Of a stretch of 64,000 nucleotides of DNA, positions 19,404 to 29,264 are shown one piece after another (position 1 is the first letter of the stretch; every line of letters begins with the position of its first letter). The notes beneath the pieces are model-generated. The model searched no databases and was not told the origin of the DNA. It saw nothing but the letters and a program-made list of their open reading frames with translations. Made by a program: the position numbers and the translations under genes. Source of the DNA: Asaia platycodi JCM 25414 (GTDB lineage Bacteria; Pseudomonadota; Alphaproteobacteria; Acetobacterales; Acetobacteraceae); assembly GCF_000614545.1 (NCBI RefSeq), contig NZ_BAKW01000004.1, forward strand, positions 62,001-126,000, written 5' to 3'.

Positions 19404-21458
19404 TCCATCTCACCTTCATGCCGCTCATCCCTGTCTGGCTGCTCGCTCTCGCGGCCGGGCTTGCCGCCCTTGTCGGGGTTTATGCGCTGCTGCGCCGCGT
19501 GCCGGGCAGTCTGGCGCGTATGCTGGCCCTGCTGCTGATCGTCTTCTGGCTGGCAGGGCCGCGTCTGAGCCGTCCGTTCTACGAGCCTGCGCCCCAGGAC
19601 GTGCTGCTGGTTGTCGATCATTCGCCCTCCATGGCGCTGCGTAACCGCCTCGACAGCGCCGAAAAAGCGGCCGCGCAGCTTCAGGAAGAGGCGCGCGCCA
19701 TACCGGGCCTCACCCTGCACACCGTGACTGTTCAGGGAGGAGAGGGTCATGGCACGCGTCTTTTCGACGCCATCAATCAGGCGGACCTCCCCCCCGGTCG
19801 GTTCAGCGGCGCGATTCTGCTGACCGATGGCATGGTGCATGACGCCCCAGCCTCCTTACCCACGCTCTTCAGGCGTGACGGCGCAACCCTGCCGCTGCAT
19901 GTTCTATTGACCGGCAAGGGAGAGGAAACGGATCGCAGGCTGCGAATCCTTCAGGCGCCGCCTTATGCGCTCGTCGGCAAGGATGCGACCCTGCGCATTG
20001 TGGTGGACGATCTCGGTGCGGCCGGAAAACAGCCGGTCACGCTTACCCTGCGTCAGGGAGACGAGCCGCCACGGCAGATTCCGGCCCTGTCAGGTGAGCC
20101 GCTCGACCTGAGGTTGCCGATCAAGCACCCCGGTGAAACACTCATCACGCTCTCTGCCGCTCCTCTCTCAGGTGAGGTCAGCCCGCGCAATAATAGTGCC
20201 ATCGTCCGCATCAATGGTGTGCGCGACAGGCTAAAGGTGCTGCTGGTGTCGGGCACACCCAATCAGGGCGAGCGCGTCTGGCGGCGTCTGCTCAAGGCCG
20301 ACCCCTCGGTCGATCTGGTTCATTTCACCATCCTGCGCCCGCCCGACAAGGATGACGGCACCCCGCTTTCGGACCTCGCTCTGATTCCCTTTCCGATCAA
20401 GGAGCTGTTTCAGGACAAGATCAAGCAATTCGATCTGATCATCCTAGACGGCTTCCATAATGCCGGAATTCTACCGCAGGATTATCTCGCCAATATCGCC
20501 GATTACGTGCGTGAGGGAGGCGGCCTGCTGCTGACCGCCGGGCCAGAATTCACACAGGATGGCACGCTTCAGGATACGCCTCTGGCCGATATCCTGCCTG
20601 CCATGTGCCTCAACCGGAGTGATCAACGAACGTTTCGTGCCGCAGCTCACCGAATCTGGCAAACGCCACCCGGTCACGGCAGGCCTGCCCCAGCCCTGGG
20701 GACCGTGGTATCGTGGGCTTGCCTCGGACTCGGTCCATGGCACATCGCTTCTAAACGGGCCTGAAAACCAGCCGCTTCTCGTGCTCGACACGGTGCGCAA
20801 GGGACGCGTGGCGCTGCTTTTGTCCGATCAGCTCTGGCTCTGGTCGCGTGGCGAAGGCGGCGGCGGTCCTCAGGCAGAGTTGCTCAAGCGCCTGTCGCAC
20901 TGGCTGATGAAAGAGCCCGATCTGGAAGAAAACCAGCTTCGCGCCTCGATCCAGGAAAACAGCCTGCATATCGAGCGCCATAGCGATTCGATCCGCCTGA
21001 ACGGACCTGCCAGGCTGACCGCGCCCGATGGCAAGGTGACGACCGCGACACTCAAACCTGCAGGGAATGGCGTGTTTGCCGCCAGCATCCCGACCAATGG
21101 TCAGGACGGGCTGTGGGTCGTTCGGCAGGACGGCCTTACCGCCGTCGCCGCTCAGGCAACACGCAACCCGATCGAAGATGCCGATCTGCGTGCCACAGCG
21201 ACCATTCTGTCGCCTCTGACGACGCAGAGCCACGGGGCGACGCTCTGGCTGGGTGAGAAAACCGCGACGCCGCAGATCAGGCAGGTCGCCTCTGGCGCAT
21301 TGACGGGTTCGGGCTGGATCGGCTTTCCGCGCCAGCTCGTGCCCGTCGCCTCTTCAAGCCGCCTGACCGAACTCTGTCCGCCTTGGCTGGCCCTGTGCGG
21401 CACGCTGGTTCTTCTCTTCATCGGCTGGTGGCGCGAAGGACGGCTTCGCCGCCGATAG
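19400..21458 (+). CDS. Membrane protein with VWA-like and glutamine-amidotransferase-like regions (one apparent frameshift)
   Basis: About 686 residues after repair. Two membrane helices open the protein (PVWLLALAAGLAALVGVYAL and SLARMLALLLIVFWLAG), then a VWA-like strand with DHSPSMA as its metal-site remnant, a beta-rich central part, and a flavodoxin/class-I amidotransferase-like region (KVLLVSGTPNQGERVWRRLL ... LIILDGFHNAGILPQDYLAN ... GGGLLLTAGPEF). A last helix (WLALCGTLVLLFIGWW) sits at the C-terminus. The frame is lost near 20606, where two bases must be restored; the continuation ASTGVINERFVPQLTESGK joins well. Similar proteins commonly end MoxR-DUF58-DUF4159 operons in alphaproteobacteria. 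The catalytic Cys of true amidotransferases is not visible. Confidence 0.75.
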
Positions 21459-21518
21459 GGAGTCGCCAGCCTCGTAACGATCGCTTATAGTCTGTCCATG
21501 CGCCACTTGAGACGTCAC

Positions 21519-22136
21519 ATGAATGTCAAACGACTCTTTCCTCTGATGCTGACGACGGCTCTGGCCGCGTCACCCGTATTCTTCATTCCCTGGCATGCTG
21601 CGCATGCACAGTCTGCCGACGATGCGGAAGCGGAACAGGAAGCCGAAGAGGCGCAGAAGAAAGCCGAAGCCCGTCGCGCCGCCAAGGCTGCGGCGCCCCC
21701 ATCGGCTCTTCCCGGCGCTGACTCCCAGGAATCGGATGCGGGGCACGCCAATGTCGACCTCAATCCGACAGAGGCTCTGTTCGATTCCATCAATCGTGGC
21801 TCGCTGAACGCTGCCAAAGAAGCGCTTAATCGTGGTGCGGATATGAACGCCAAGAACGTTTTGTTCCAGACACCGCTCGACATGGCCATCGACCTGAACC
21901 GCAAGGACATCATGTTCCTGCTTCTGTCGATGCGTAACTATGGCGATAACGGCTTTGCCACCGAAACCACCCATTCGCAGATCGACACCGATTCAAAGGG
22001 CAATGGTCATCTGACCATCAAGGGCAAGGGCCGCAAAGGCGCCTCGGCTATGGCCGTCTCGACCAAGCCCCGTTTCGACGTTTCCGGTGGTCAGCCCCAG
22101 CCCGCCATCGGGTTCCTCGGTTTCGGCGGGCGCTGA
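21519..22136 (+). CDS. Exported ankyrin-repeat protein
   Basis: About 205 residues. It has a signal peptide (MNVKRLFPLMLTTALAASPV, with cleavage near AHAQ), a charged Glu/Ala/Lys segment (DAEAEQEAEEAQKKAEARRA), then roughly two ankyrin-like helical repeats (ALFDSINRGSLNAAKEALNR, GADMNAKNVLFQTPLDMAID), and a low-complexity Gly/Lys-rich tail. An ATG at 21498 is possible; 21519 directly opens the signal peptide. It follows the MoxR-type operon by 60 bases on the same strand and may be co-transcribed. A periplasmic protein-protein interaction role is inferred; there is no catalytic motif. Confidence 0.75.
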   Translation: MNVKRLFPLMLTTALAASPVFFIPWHAAHAQSADDAEAEQEAEEAQKKAEARRAAKAAAPPSALPGADSQESDAGHANVDLNPTEALFDSINRGSLNAAKEALNRGADMNAKNVLFQTPLDMAIDLNRKDIMFLLLSMRNYGDNGFATETTHSQIDTDSKGNGHLTIKGKGRKGASAMAVSTKPRFDVSGGQPQPAIGFLGFGGR

Positions 22137-22185
22137 GCCTCCTTCCGAACCGGCTGTTTACACGGGGCTCTCCCCCGTTCCCCGG

Positions 22186-22275
22186 AAAAGGGCTCGCCCC
22201 TTTCATCCCGATTCACTTCAAACCGATTTGCAAAGGGCGACCGGCCTTTAACGGGGCGCGGGGCTGGGCCCCGCG
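22186..22275. terminator. Hairpins between convergent ankyrin and ccrM genes
   Basis: Two hairpins lie between the convergent genes: AAAGGG-CTCG-CCCCTTTC at about 22186-22203, with a short T/C tail on the plus strand, and the stronger CGCGGGGC-TGG-GCCCCGCG at 22257-22275. T-tracts are short, so this is a probable, not certain, bidirectional terminator. Confidence 0.5.
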
Positions 22276-23364
22276 TTAACCAACGTTGCGAAGCGGCGTC
22301 TGAGCCTGCTCGGTGCGCAGGATATCGATTTGCAGCACCTCGCCCTGACGCTCGAAATACCAGAATGTCCAGCCGTTGCAGGAAGGCGCGTTGGTCAGCA
22401 GCGCACCCATCTTGTGGATGGAGCCGCGATGAGGGCCGGAAACGAGGCTGCCATCCGGCATGACGGTCGCGCTGAGGCGACGCTGGCGGTCGAACAGCTC
22501 GGTACCCGCGGGAAGCGCGCCCTGCTCGACGAAACTGCCAAACGGAATACGCGGCAATTCGCGCTTGGCGGGTGTGATCGCGAGCTGATCATCCGGCAGG
22601 CGCGTTTCGGCCTCGACGCGGGCGCGGGCCGCCTCAATATAATCAGGATGCCGCTCGATACCGATGAAGCGTCGGCCTAGACGCTTGGCCATGGCAGCGG
22701 TGGTGCCACTGCCCGAAAAAGGATCGAGCACGATGTCATCGACAACGGTGGAGGCGATCAGCACGCGATGAAGCAGGCTTTCCGGCTTCTGGGTCGGGTG
22801 AAGCTTCAAACCATGGGCGTTACGCAGACGCTCATTGCCCGTGCAGAGCGGCAGATACCAGTCACTGCGCATCTGCATATCGTCATTGAGCGCCTTCATG
22901 GCCTGATAATTGAAGCGGTATTTGCTCTCGGGGCCGCGCGCTGCCCAGATCAGGGTCTCATGGGCATTGGTAAAGCGACGACCACGGAAATTCGGCATCG
23001 GGTTGGCCTTGCGCCAGACGATGTCGTTCAGGATCCAGAACCCGAGATCCTGCATGATGGCACCCAGACGAAAGACATTGTGATACGAGCCGATCACCCA
23101 GATCGTGCCGTCCTTGGTCAGGAGACGACGGGCCTCGGCCAGCCATTCGCGGGTGAAATTGTCGTAGGTGGCGTAATCGGCAAATTTGTCCCAGGCATCG
23201 TCAACGCCATCGACAATGCTCTCATCGGGACGGCGCAACTCGCCACGCAGCTGCAGATTATACGGCGGATCGGCGAAAATACAGTCGATGCTGGCATCGG
23301 GCAGGCTGCGCATCGTATCGATGCACTCACCGCACAGGATCTGATCAAGAGGAAAATCCTGCAT
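22276..23364 (-). CDS. ccrM: CcrM-type adenine DNA methyltransferase (GANTC)
   Basis: A 362-residue beta-class N6-adenine methyltransferase, the solitary cell-cycle enzyme of alphaproteobacteria that methylates GANTC. The catalytic motif DPPYNLQLRGELRRPDES comes first (residues 31-48), the AdoMet motif DPFSGSGTTAAMAKRLGRRF later, which is the beta order. The C-terminal 80 residues form the RAMA domain (LPAGTELFDRQ ... TNAPSCNGWTFWYFER) characteristic of CcrM. No restriction endonuclease gene is adjacent. The ATG at 23364 overlaps the rnhB stop as TAATG, so the two are coupled. The longer frame upstream belongs to rnhB. A GANTC cluster in front of the operon suggests methylation-dependent control. 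Confidence 0.95.
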   Translation of the reverse strand: MQDFPLDQILCGECIDTMRSLPDASIDCIFADPPYNLQLRGELRRPDESIVDGVDDAWDKFADYATYDNFTREWLAEARRLLTKDGTIWVIGSYHNVFRLGAIMQDLGFWILNDIVWRKANPMPNFRGRRFTNAHETLIWAARGPESKYRFNYQAMKALNDDMQMRSDWYLPLCTGNERLRNAHGLKLHPTQKPESLLHRVLIASTVVDDIVLDPFSGSGTTAAMAKRLGRRFIGIERHPDYIEAARARVEAETRLPDDQLAITPAKRELPRIPFGSFVEQGALPAGTELFDRQRRLSATVMPDGSLVSGPHRGSIHKMGALLTNAPSCNGWTFWYFERQGEVLQIDILRTEQAQTPLRNVG

Positions 23365-24005
23365 TAGATGGCTCCGACCGGTTGGGCTGCGCAAGCGAGA
23401 TGGGCGCGTATGGGGGCAAATTCGCGCCGATGATGGGGGGTAACGCCGGCCAGTTTCAGACCGGCCATGTGCAGGGCCGTGCCGTAACCGGCATTCTTTT
23501 CCCAACCATAGGCATTGTGGCGCTCGGAGAGGCGCGTCATGAGCCGGTCACGCGTGACCTTGGCAATAATGGAGGCACCGGCGATCGAAAGGCTCTTGCG
23601 ATCACCGCCGACCACGGCAACGGACGGGCAGCCCAGATCGGGAAGACGGTTGCCGTCGACGAGCGCGCAATCCGGTACGATGCCCAGATGCTGCAAGGCA
23701 CGCTGCATGGCGAGATGGCACGCCTTACCGATATTGATCGCCTCGATTTCCGCAACCGAGGCCGCACCAAGCCCGACGCGCACCGATGGCGCCTGCATCA
23801 GGGCGGCGTAGGCGGCGTCGCGCCGCTTTGCACTCAGCTTCTTTGAATCATCGATCAGTGCCGCCAGAGCGGCGACGGGAGGTGTCATAAAAAGCAGGGC
23901 CGCAGCAATAACGGGACCGGCGAGAGGGCCGCGACCGACCTCATCGAGACCCACCACGCTCTTTTCAGGTGCCCCATTGGCAGATTCGAGCGCGTAGTCT
24001 GGCAT
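23364..24005 (-). CDS. rnhB: Ribonuclease HII
   Basis: A 213-residue RNase HII, which removes ribonucleotides from DNA and the RNA of RNA-DNA hybrids. It carries the catalytic DEVGRGPLAGPV motif with Asp-Glu-Gly-Arg order, DDSKKLSAKRRD, ALVDGNRLPDL and the KVTRDRLM segment, all in family order. The ATG at 24005 starts MPDYALESANG; a TTG at 24017 is in frame but too close to the AAGGA. It forms a two-gene operon with ccrM (TAATG junction), an arrangement I recall from other alphaproteobacteria. The upstream region is rich in GANTC sites. Confidence 0.93.
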   Translation of the reverse strand: MPDYALESANGAPEKSVVGLDEVGRGPLAGPVIAAALLFMTPPVAALAALIDDSKKLSAKRRDAAYAALMQAPSVRVGLGAASVAEIEAINIGKACHLAMQRALQHLGIVPDCALVDGNRLPDLGCPSVAVVGGDRKSLSIAGASIIAKVTRDRLMTRLSERHNAYGWEKNAGYGTALHMAGLKLAGVTPHHRREFAPIRAHLACAAQPVGAI

Positions 24006-24051
24006 GAGCGGTCGCAAGATCCTTGACGGAGAAAAACAAGACGGACTGCCC

Positions 24052-24126
24052 GAGTCGCACAGTCATACGAATCGTATTTGAATCACCCGAATCGCGCTGT
24101 AAACCCCCACGGCGCGTCGCTGATTC
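24052..24126 (-). promoter_or_regulatory. Cluster of five GANTC sites upstream of rnhB-ccrM
   Basis: GAGTC at 24052, GAATC at 24069, 24080 and 24089, and GATTC at 24122 fall within 75 bases just upstream of the rnhB start; a sixth (GATTC, 23983) is inside the beginning of rnhB. GANTC is the recognition site of the enzyme encoded by this operon. In Caulobacter the ccrM promoter region contains GANTC sites whose methylation state affects transcription. A similar feedback is inferred here. I found no convincing CtrA-type TTAA-N7-TTAA box. Confidence 0.65.
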
Positions 24127-24152
24127 TTTTTTCTTCTGTCAATACGAAGAAA

Positions 24153-24176
24153 GGGGACCGCATCACTGCGATCCCC
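24153..24176 (-). terminator. Terminator of the CsbD-like gene
   Basis: On the minus strand GGGGATCGCAG-TG-ATGCGGTCCCC forms a strong hairpin followed by TTTCTT, about 30 bases after the CsbD-like stop codon. Confidence 0.7.
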
Positions 24177-24205
24177 TCCCCGAAATACGGCCTTGTGAGG
24201 CGGTA

Positions 24206-24499
24206 TTATTTCTTCTTGGAGCGACCAAAGAAAATCGCGCCGAGGATGGTGCCGACCAGAATGGCGACGCTGAGAGAAATCAGCGGGCGGTCCTGCACAA
24301 AGGCGGTTGCCTTTTCGAGCGTGGTCTCGGCATCATCGTAAAGATCGGCGAATTCCTGCTGGGCCATGCCGGAAAGCTGATCGACCTTGCCTTCGGCCTG
24401 AAGTTTGGCGTCGCCCGTCAGCCCACCGGCGGCATCCTTCAGACGGCCCTTGGCTTCATCGAGCAGGCCTTCACCTTTTTTTTCAACTGCATCGGCCAT
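24206..24499 (-). CDS. CsbD-like stress protein with C-terminal membrane anchor
   Basis: A 97-residue protein. The first 45 residues (MADAVEKKGEGLLDEAKGRL, then KDAAGGLTGDAKLQAEGKVD) resemble CsbD, a general-stress protein family. A helical stretch follows, then one membrane helix near the end (PLISLSVAILVGTILGAIFF) and a basic tail (GRSKKK), as in DUF883/YqjD-type proteins. The ATG at 24499 is eight bases after AAAGGA; the ATG six bases before it is too close. It is divergent from the RND operon. Expression under stress is expected from the family, but I see no clear EcfG-type promoter. Confidence 0.75.
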   Translation of the reverse strand: MADAVEKKGEGLLDEAKGRLKDAAGGLTGDAKLQAEGKVDQLSGMAQQEFADLYDDAETTLEKATAFVQDRPLISLSVAILVGTILGAIFFGRSKKK

Positions 24500-24633
24500 T
24501 GTCATAATCCTTTCACTAAACGGACTCAAAAACATCCGTGACGGTAAGAGCAACGACGCATAAGCAAAACGGTTTCGTTCGACTACACGCAATATCGAAA
24601 GCCATGCGGCGATGCGATGTAACGCAGTGTGTT

Positions 24634-24661
24634 TTGAATTGTTTCGTCATTGAACTAGAAT
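24634..24661 (+). promoter_or_regulatory. Candidate promoter of the RND efflux operon
   Basis: TTGAAT (24634-24639) and TAGAAT (24656-24661) are separated by 16 bases, about 100 bases before the mdtA-like start. A perfect 8-base palindrome TGACGTCA at 24667-24674 sits just after the -10, where a repressor could bind; no regulator gene is adjacent. Confidence 0.42.
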
Positions 24662-24763
24662 TTAGCTGACGTCATGATAGGGCGGCCTCAAATAACGTAT
24701 GTCTCAGACACCAGAATGCGCATGTGACCGCTCCTGGATTTGGGTGATGGAAGACGAGAAGAG

Positions 24764-26077
24764 ATGACTGACCAGACGGGCCCCGATAGGACCCAGCCTG
24801 CGCGCCATACTGCGCCCCATGCCTCAGCTTCGCCCGCACCGGGCAAGCCGCGCCGGAGGCGCCGCCTGTTCTTCGTGCTTGGCGGGATAATCATTCTGCT
24901 TCTTGCCGTCGCGTTTCTGCGCCCGCACAGCGCAACCCATCACGCAGGCCGAGGCAGCCACAAGAGCGGGGCAAGCGCACAGCGCAACACCGAGGCGAGT
25001 CCGGTCGCTGTGGCGGTGGTCAAGACGGGCGACATGCCTGAAATCCTGACCGAGCTCGGCACGGTTGTGCCTATCACCAATGTGACGGTGCAGGCGCGCG
25101 TCAGCGGCTACATCATGAATGTCGAATTCAAGGAAGGGCAGCACGTCAAGGCAGGTGACGAGCTGGTGCTGATCGATCCGCGCCCCTATCAGGTCGCTCT
25201 CGAACAGCAGCTCGGCACCCTCAAGCAGGACCAGGCGCAGCTCGCCGATGCCCGCATCAATGCCGGTCGTTATGACAAGCTGATCAAGCAGAACTCGATC
25301 GCCGCCATGACCGCCATCGACGCACAATACAAGGTCCAGCAGCTCGAAGGCACGGTCAAGCTTGATCAGGCCAATGTCGATAATGCCCGCCTGAACCTCT
25401 ATTACTGTCATATCATCGCCCCCGTTGACGGGCGCGTGGGTATTCGTGCTGTGGATATGGGCAATTATTTTGCGGCAGGACAATCCGGCGGTCTGACGAT
25501 TCTTACACAGATGCAGCCCATATCGGTCATCTTCACCCTGCCTCAGGACCAGTTGCCACAAGTCATGGACCGCTTGCGTAAGGTGGGTGAGTTGCCGGTT
25601 GAGGCATGGGACAGCGCCAATCTGAACAAGATCGCCACCGGCACGGTCAAGGCCGTCGACAGCCAGATCGACACAGCGACGGGCACGGTGCGTATGCGCG
25701 CCATCTTCTCCAATGAGGACGAGCACCTCTTCCCGAACCAGTTTGTGAATGCCCGCCTGCTAGTCGATACGCTGCACGACGTGATCCTGCTCTCGTCCAA
25801 CGCCCTGCAAACCGGGCCGGACGGGCAGTTCGTCTATGTGGTCAAGGACGACAACACGGTAGAAATGCGCAACGTCACCACGGGCATAGCGAGCAATGAC
25901 GTGACCGTCATCAAGACAGGCCTCAAGCTGGGCGAGCGCGTGGTGACCGATGGTACCAACCATCTGCGCCCCGGCGCGAAGGTCAGCATCCCGGCTGACG
26001 ATGCCAGCAAAAACGACGACAAGAGTGACGGCAAGGCCACCGCGCCTTCTGCCCCTGCCGCCAAGCCCGCGCAGTAA
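24764..26077 (+). CDS. mdtA: RND efflux periplasmic adaptor (MdtA-like)
   Basis: A membrane-fusion protein of 437 residues linking the inner-membrane RND pumps to the outer-membrane channel. After a Pro/Arg-rich cytoplasmic start comes one membrane anchor (LFFVLGGIIILLLAVAFL), then a lipoyl/barrel-sandwich half (TVQARVSGYIMNVEFKEGQH), a coiled-coil hairpin, the second lipoyl half (IIAPVDGRVGIRAVDMGNYF) and beta-barrel (VIFTLPQDQLPQVM). The C-terminal tail is Lys/Ala rich. The ATG at 24764 has GAAGAG upstream; an in-frame TTG at 24740 is less likely. The pump gene begins eight bases after the stop. No frameshift. Confidence 0.92.
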   Translation: MTDQTGPDRTQPARHTAPHASASPAPGKPRRRRRLFFVLGGIIILLLAVAFLRPHSATHHAGRGSHKSGASAQRNTEASPVAVAVVKTGDMPEILTELGTVVPITNVTVQARVSGYIMNVEFKEGQHVKAGDELVLIDPRPYQVALEQQLGTLKQDQAQLADARINAGRYDKLIKQNSIAAMTAIDAQYKVQQLEGTVKLDQANVDNARLNLYYCHIIAPVDGRVGIRAVDMGNYFAAGQSGGLTILTQMQPISVIFTLPQDQLPQVMDRLRKVGELPVEAWDSANLNKIATGTVKAVDSQIDTATGTVRMRAIFSNEDEHLFPNQFVNARLLVDTLHDVILLSSNALQTGPDGQFVYVVKDDNTVEMRNVTTGIASNDVTVIKTGLKLGERVVTDGTNHLRPGAKVSIPADDASKNDDKSDGKATAPSAPAAKPAQ

Positions 26078-26085
26078 GCCCGCCC

Positions 26086-29000
26086 ATGAACCCGTCACGC
26101 CTCTTTATCGATCGTCCGGTCGCAACCTCGCTGCTGATGCTGGCGATCATGCTGACCGGGTTTCTCGGCTATCACTTCCTGCCGATTTCGGCCCTCCCCC
26201 AGGTCGAATATCCGACCATAACGGTCTCGACCTTCTATCCGGGTGCTGGCCCGGATGTGATGGCCACTTCTGTCACGGCACCGCTTGAGACGCAGCTCGG
26301 CCAGATGCCAGGGCTCGACCAGATGACCTCGCAGTCTTCTGGTGGCGCCTCTGTCATCACGCTGCGCTTCGGGCTCGACATGTCGATGGATATCGCCGAG
26401 CAGGAGGTGCAGGCGGCTATCAATCAGTCCAATTCGCTGCTGCCCACCGACCTTCCGGCCCCGCCGATCTATGCGAAGGTCAACCCGGCCGACACCCCCG
26501 TTCTCACGCTTGGCATCACCTCGCGCACCCTGCCGCTTACCGAAGTGCAGGATTTCGTGAATACGCGCCTGCAACAGCGCGTCAGTCAGATTTCGGGCGT
26601 CGGTCTCGTCACCCTTTCGGGTGGCAATCGCAAGGCCATTCGCGTTCGGCTCAATATTCCCAAACTGACCTCCTACGGCATCGCCATCGATACGGTCCGC
26701 ACCACCATCGGCACGGTCAATATCAACTCGCCGACAGGCACGTTCGACGGACCGCATCGCTCGACCACGCTGCGCATTGACGGGCAGATCTCCTCTGTCG
26801 ATCAGTTGATGAACCAGATCATCGCCTATCAGAATAACGGCCCGATCCGCCTGCGCGATGTCGGCACCGTAGTTCAGGGGCCCGAAAACGATCAGCTCGC
26901 CGCCTGGTCGGACAAGACCCCGGCCCTCATCCTGAACGTTCAGCGTCAGCCCGGCGCCAATGTGATTTCTGTGGTCGATAACGTGCTGGCCGTGCTGCCG
27001 GAGCTGCGCAAGACCCTGCCCCCGGGTATCGAGATCACCCCGCTGACCGACCGCACCACCACAATCCGTGCTTCGGTGTCGGATGTGGAATTCGAGCTGG
27101 CCATGGCCATGCTGCTCGTTGTCGCGGTGATCTTTGTCTTCCTGTTCAACGTGCCTGCCACGATCATTCCGAGCCTGAGCGTGCCGCTCTCGCTCATCGG
27201 CACACTGGCGGTGATGTATCTGCTCAATTTCTCGCTCGACAACCTTTCGCTGATGGCCCTGACCATCGCGACCGGCTTCGTGGTCGATGATGCCATCGTC
27301 GTAATCGAGAACATCGCGCGCTATATCGAGATGGGCGAAGATCGCTATACGGCGGCCGTGAAAGGCTCACAGGAAATCGGCTTCACCATCATCTCGCTGA
27401 CGGTCTCGCTGATTGCCGTGCTGATTCCGCTGCTGTTCATGAGCGATGTCGTGGGGCGCCTGTTCCACGAATTCGCCATGACGCTCGCCATCACCATCGT
27501 AATCTCGGCCATCGTCTCCATCACCCTCGTGCCGATGATGTGCGCCCGCCTTCTCAGCGAACGCCCGCATGATGCCGAGCATGGCACACGCTTCCAGCGT
27601 CTGGCCGCCAAGGTGGGCAACGGCATCGACCGGGTGATCGCAGGCTATGCCCGCTGGCTAGATTTCGTGCTGCGCCACCAGACTGCCACGCTCATCGTGG
27701 CGCTGGGCACTTTCGTGCTGACTTTCGTGCTGGCAATGGCCATTCCCAAAGGTTTCTTCCCCCGTCAGGATACGGGCGTAGTGCAGGGCATTACGGAAAT
27801 GGCGCAGGCCATTTCGTTCGACAGCATGAAGAAGCATCAGGAAGCGGTCATTGCCGAGGTCCTGAAAGACCCCGACGTTGCGAGCGTATCGAGCTTCGTC
27901 GGTGTCGACGGGCAGAACATGACGCTCAATGTCGGGCGTATGCTGATCAATCTCAAACCGCTGGAGCAGCGCACGAGCGGGCTTTCGGCCATTCTTGCCC
28001 GTCTGGCAGTCAATGGCAGTTCGACACCTGGCGCGCGCTCTATCTGCAGCCTGTTCAGGATCTATCGCTCGATTCAACGGTTTCGGCCACGCAGTATCAG
28101 TTTCTGCTCGAAAACCCTGATTACGAGACGTTCAAGATCTGGGTGCCGAAGCTTCTGACCGCGCTTCAGAGCGAACCCGCTCTGGCAGATGTAACCTCTG
28201 ACCTTCAGGCAGAGGGCCTTGTGGCGCACGTCAATCTCGATCGCACCAATGGCGCACGCTATTCGATCACGCCGCAGACCATCGACAATCTGCTTTATGA
28301 CAGCTACGGCCAGCGCCAGATTTCGACCATCTACACGCAGTCAAACCAGTATCGCGTCATTCTCGAGACCGAGCCGCGCTTCCAGCATGATCTGGCGAGC
28401 CTGAACCAGCTCTATCTGCCCGGCATTTCGAGCGAAGCCGGCCAAAGCTCTTCAGGCCCTACCCGTCTGCCGACATCGGGTCTCGTGCCGCTGCATCAGG
28501 TGACGACCATCACCAAGGGTCTGGCACCGCTGCTCATCACGCATTTCGGGCAGTTCCCGGCAACCACGATCTCGTTCAACGTCGCCGAGGGCTATTCGCT
28601 CGGCGCTGCGACGAACGCCATCGATGATGCAGCTTCCAGCATCGGCCTGCCGCCTGCTTTCCAGAGCGCATTTCAGGGTACGGCGGCAGCCTTCCGTTCG
28701 TCGCTCGGCAATGAGCTGTATCTTGTCATCGCGGCTCTGCTGGCGGTCTATATCGTGCTGGGTGTGCTCTATGAGAGCTTCATCCATCCCATCACGATTC
28801 TGTCTACGCTCCCCTCCGCCGCCATCGGCGCACTGCTCGCACTCTCGCTCTGCGGCATGGATCTGGATGTGATGGGCATTATCGGCATCGTGCTGCTGAT
28901 CGGCATCGTGAAGAAAAACGCCATCATGATGATCGATTTCGCGCTGGAGGCCGAGCGTCTCGACGGGCTGGCGCCACTCGATGCGATCCGCCGCGCCGCC

Positions 29001-29264
29001 CTGCTGCGTTTCCGCCCGATCCTCATGACCACACTGGCCGCGTTCTTTGGCGCGCTGCCGCTCGTGCTGGGCCAGGGTGTCGGTTCGGAACTGCGCCGTC
29101 CGCTGGGTGTCGCGATCGTGGGCGGACTGCTGCTGTCCCAGCTTCTGACCCTTTTCACCACACCGGTCATCTATCTGCTGATGGATCGCATCGCAGCAGC
29201 CACGCGCCGACGTTTCGGTATGCGCAGCATGTCGGAGCGACTTGCTGAACAGGGTGGCGAGTGA
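26086..29264 (+). CDS. mdtB: RND efflux inner-membrane pump, MdtB-like (one apparent frameshift)
   Basis: A proton-driven efflux pump with twelve membrane helices and two large periplasmic loops; about 1059 residues after repair. It starts [20 protein letters not shown]; helix 4 carries the proton-relay Asp pair in [13 protein letters not shown], and [20 protein letters not shown] is the conserved helix 10-11 segment. The frame breaks near 28038 within the porter domain: GGCGCGCGCTC needs one more C, giving [16 protein letters not shown], the normal MdtB sequence. It overlaps the next pump gene by GTGA. With the second pump it should form the MdtBC-type heterotrimer (established for E. coli MdtBC). 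Confidence 0.9.
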
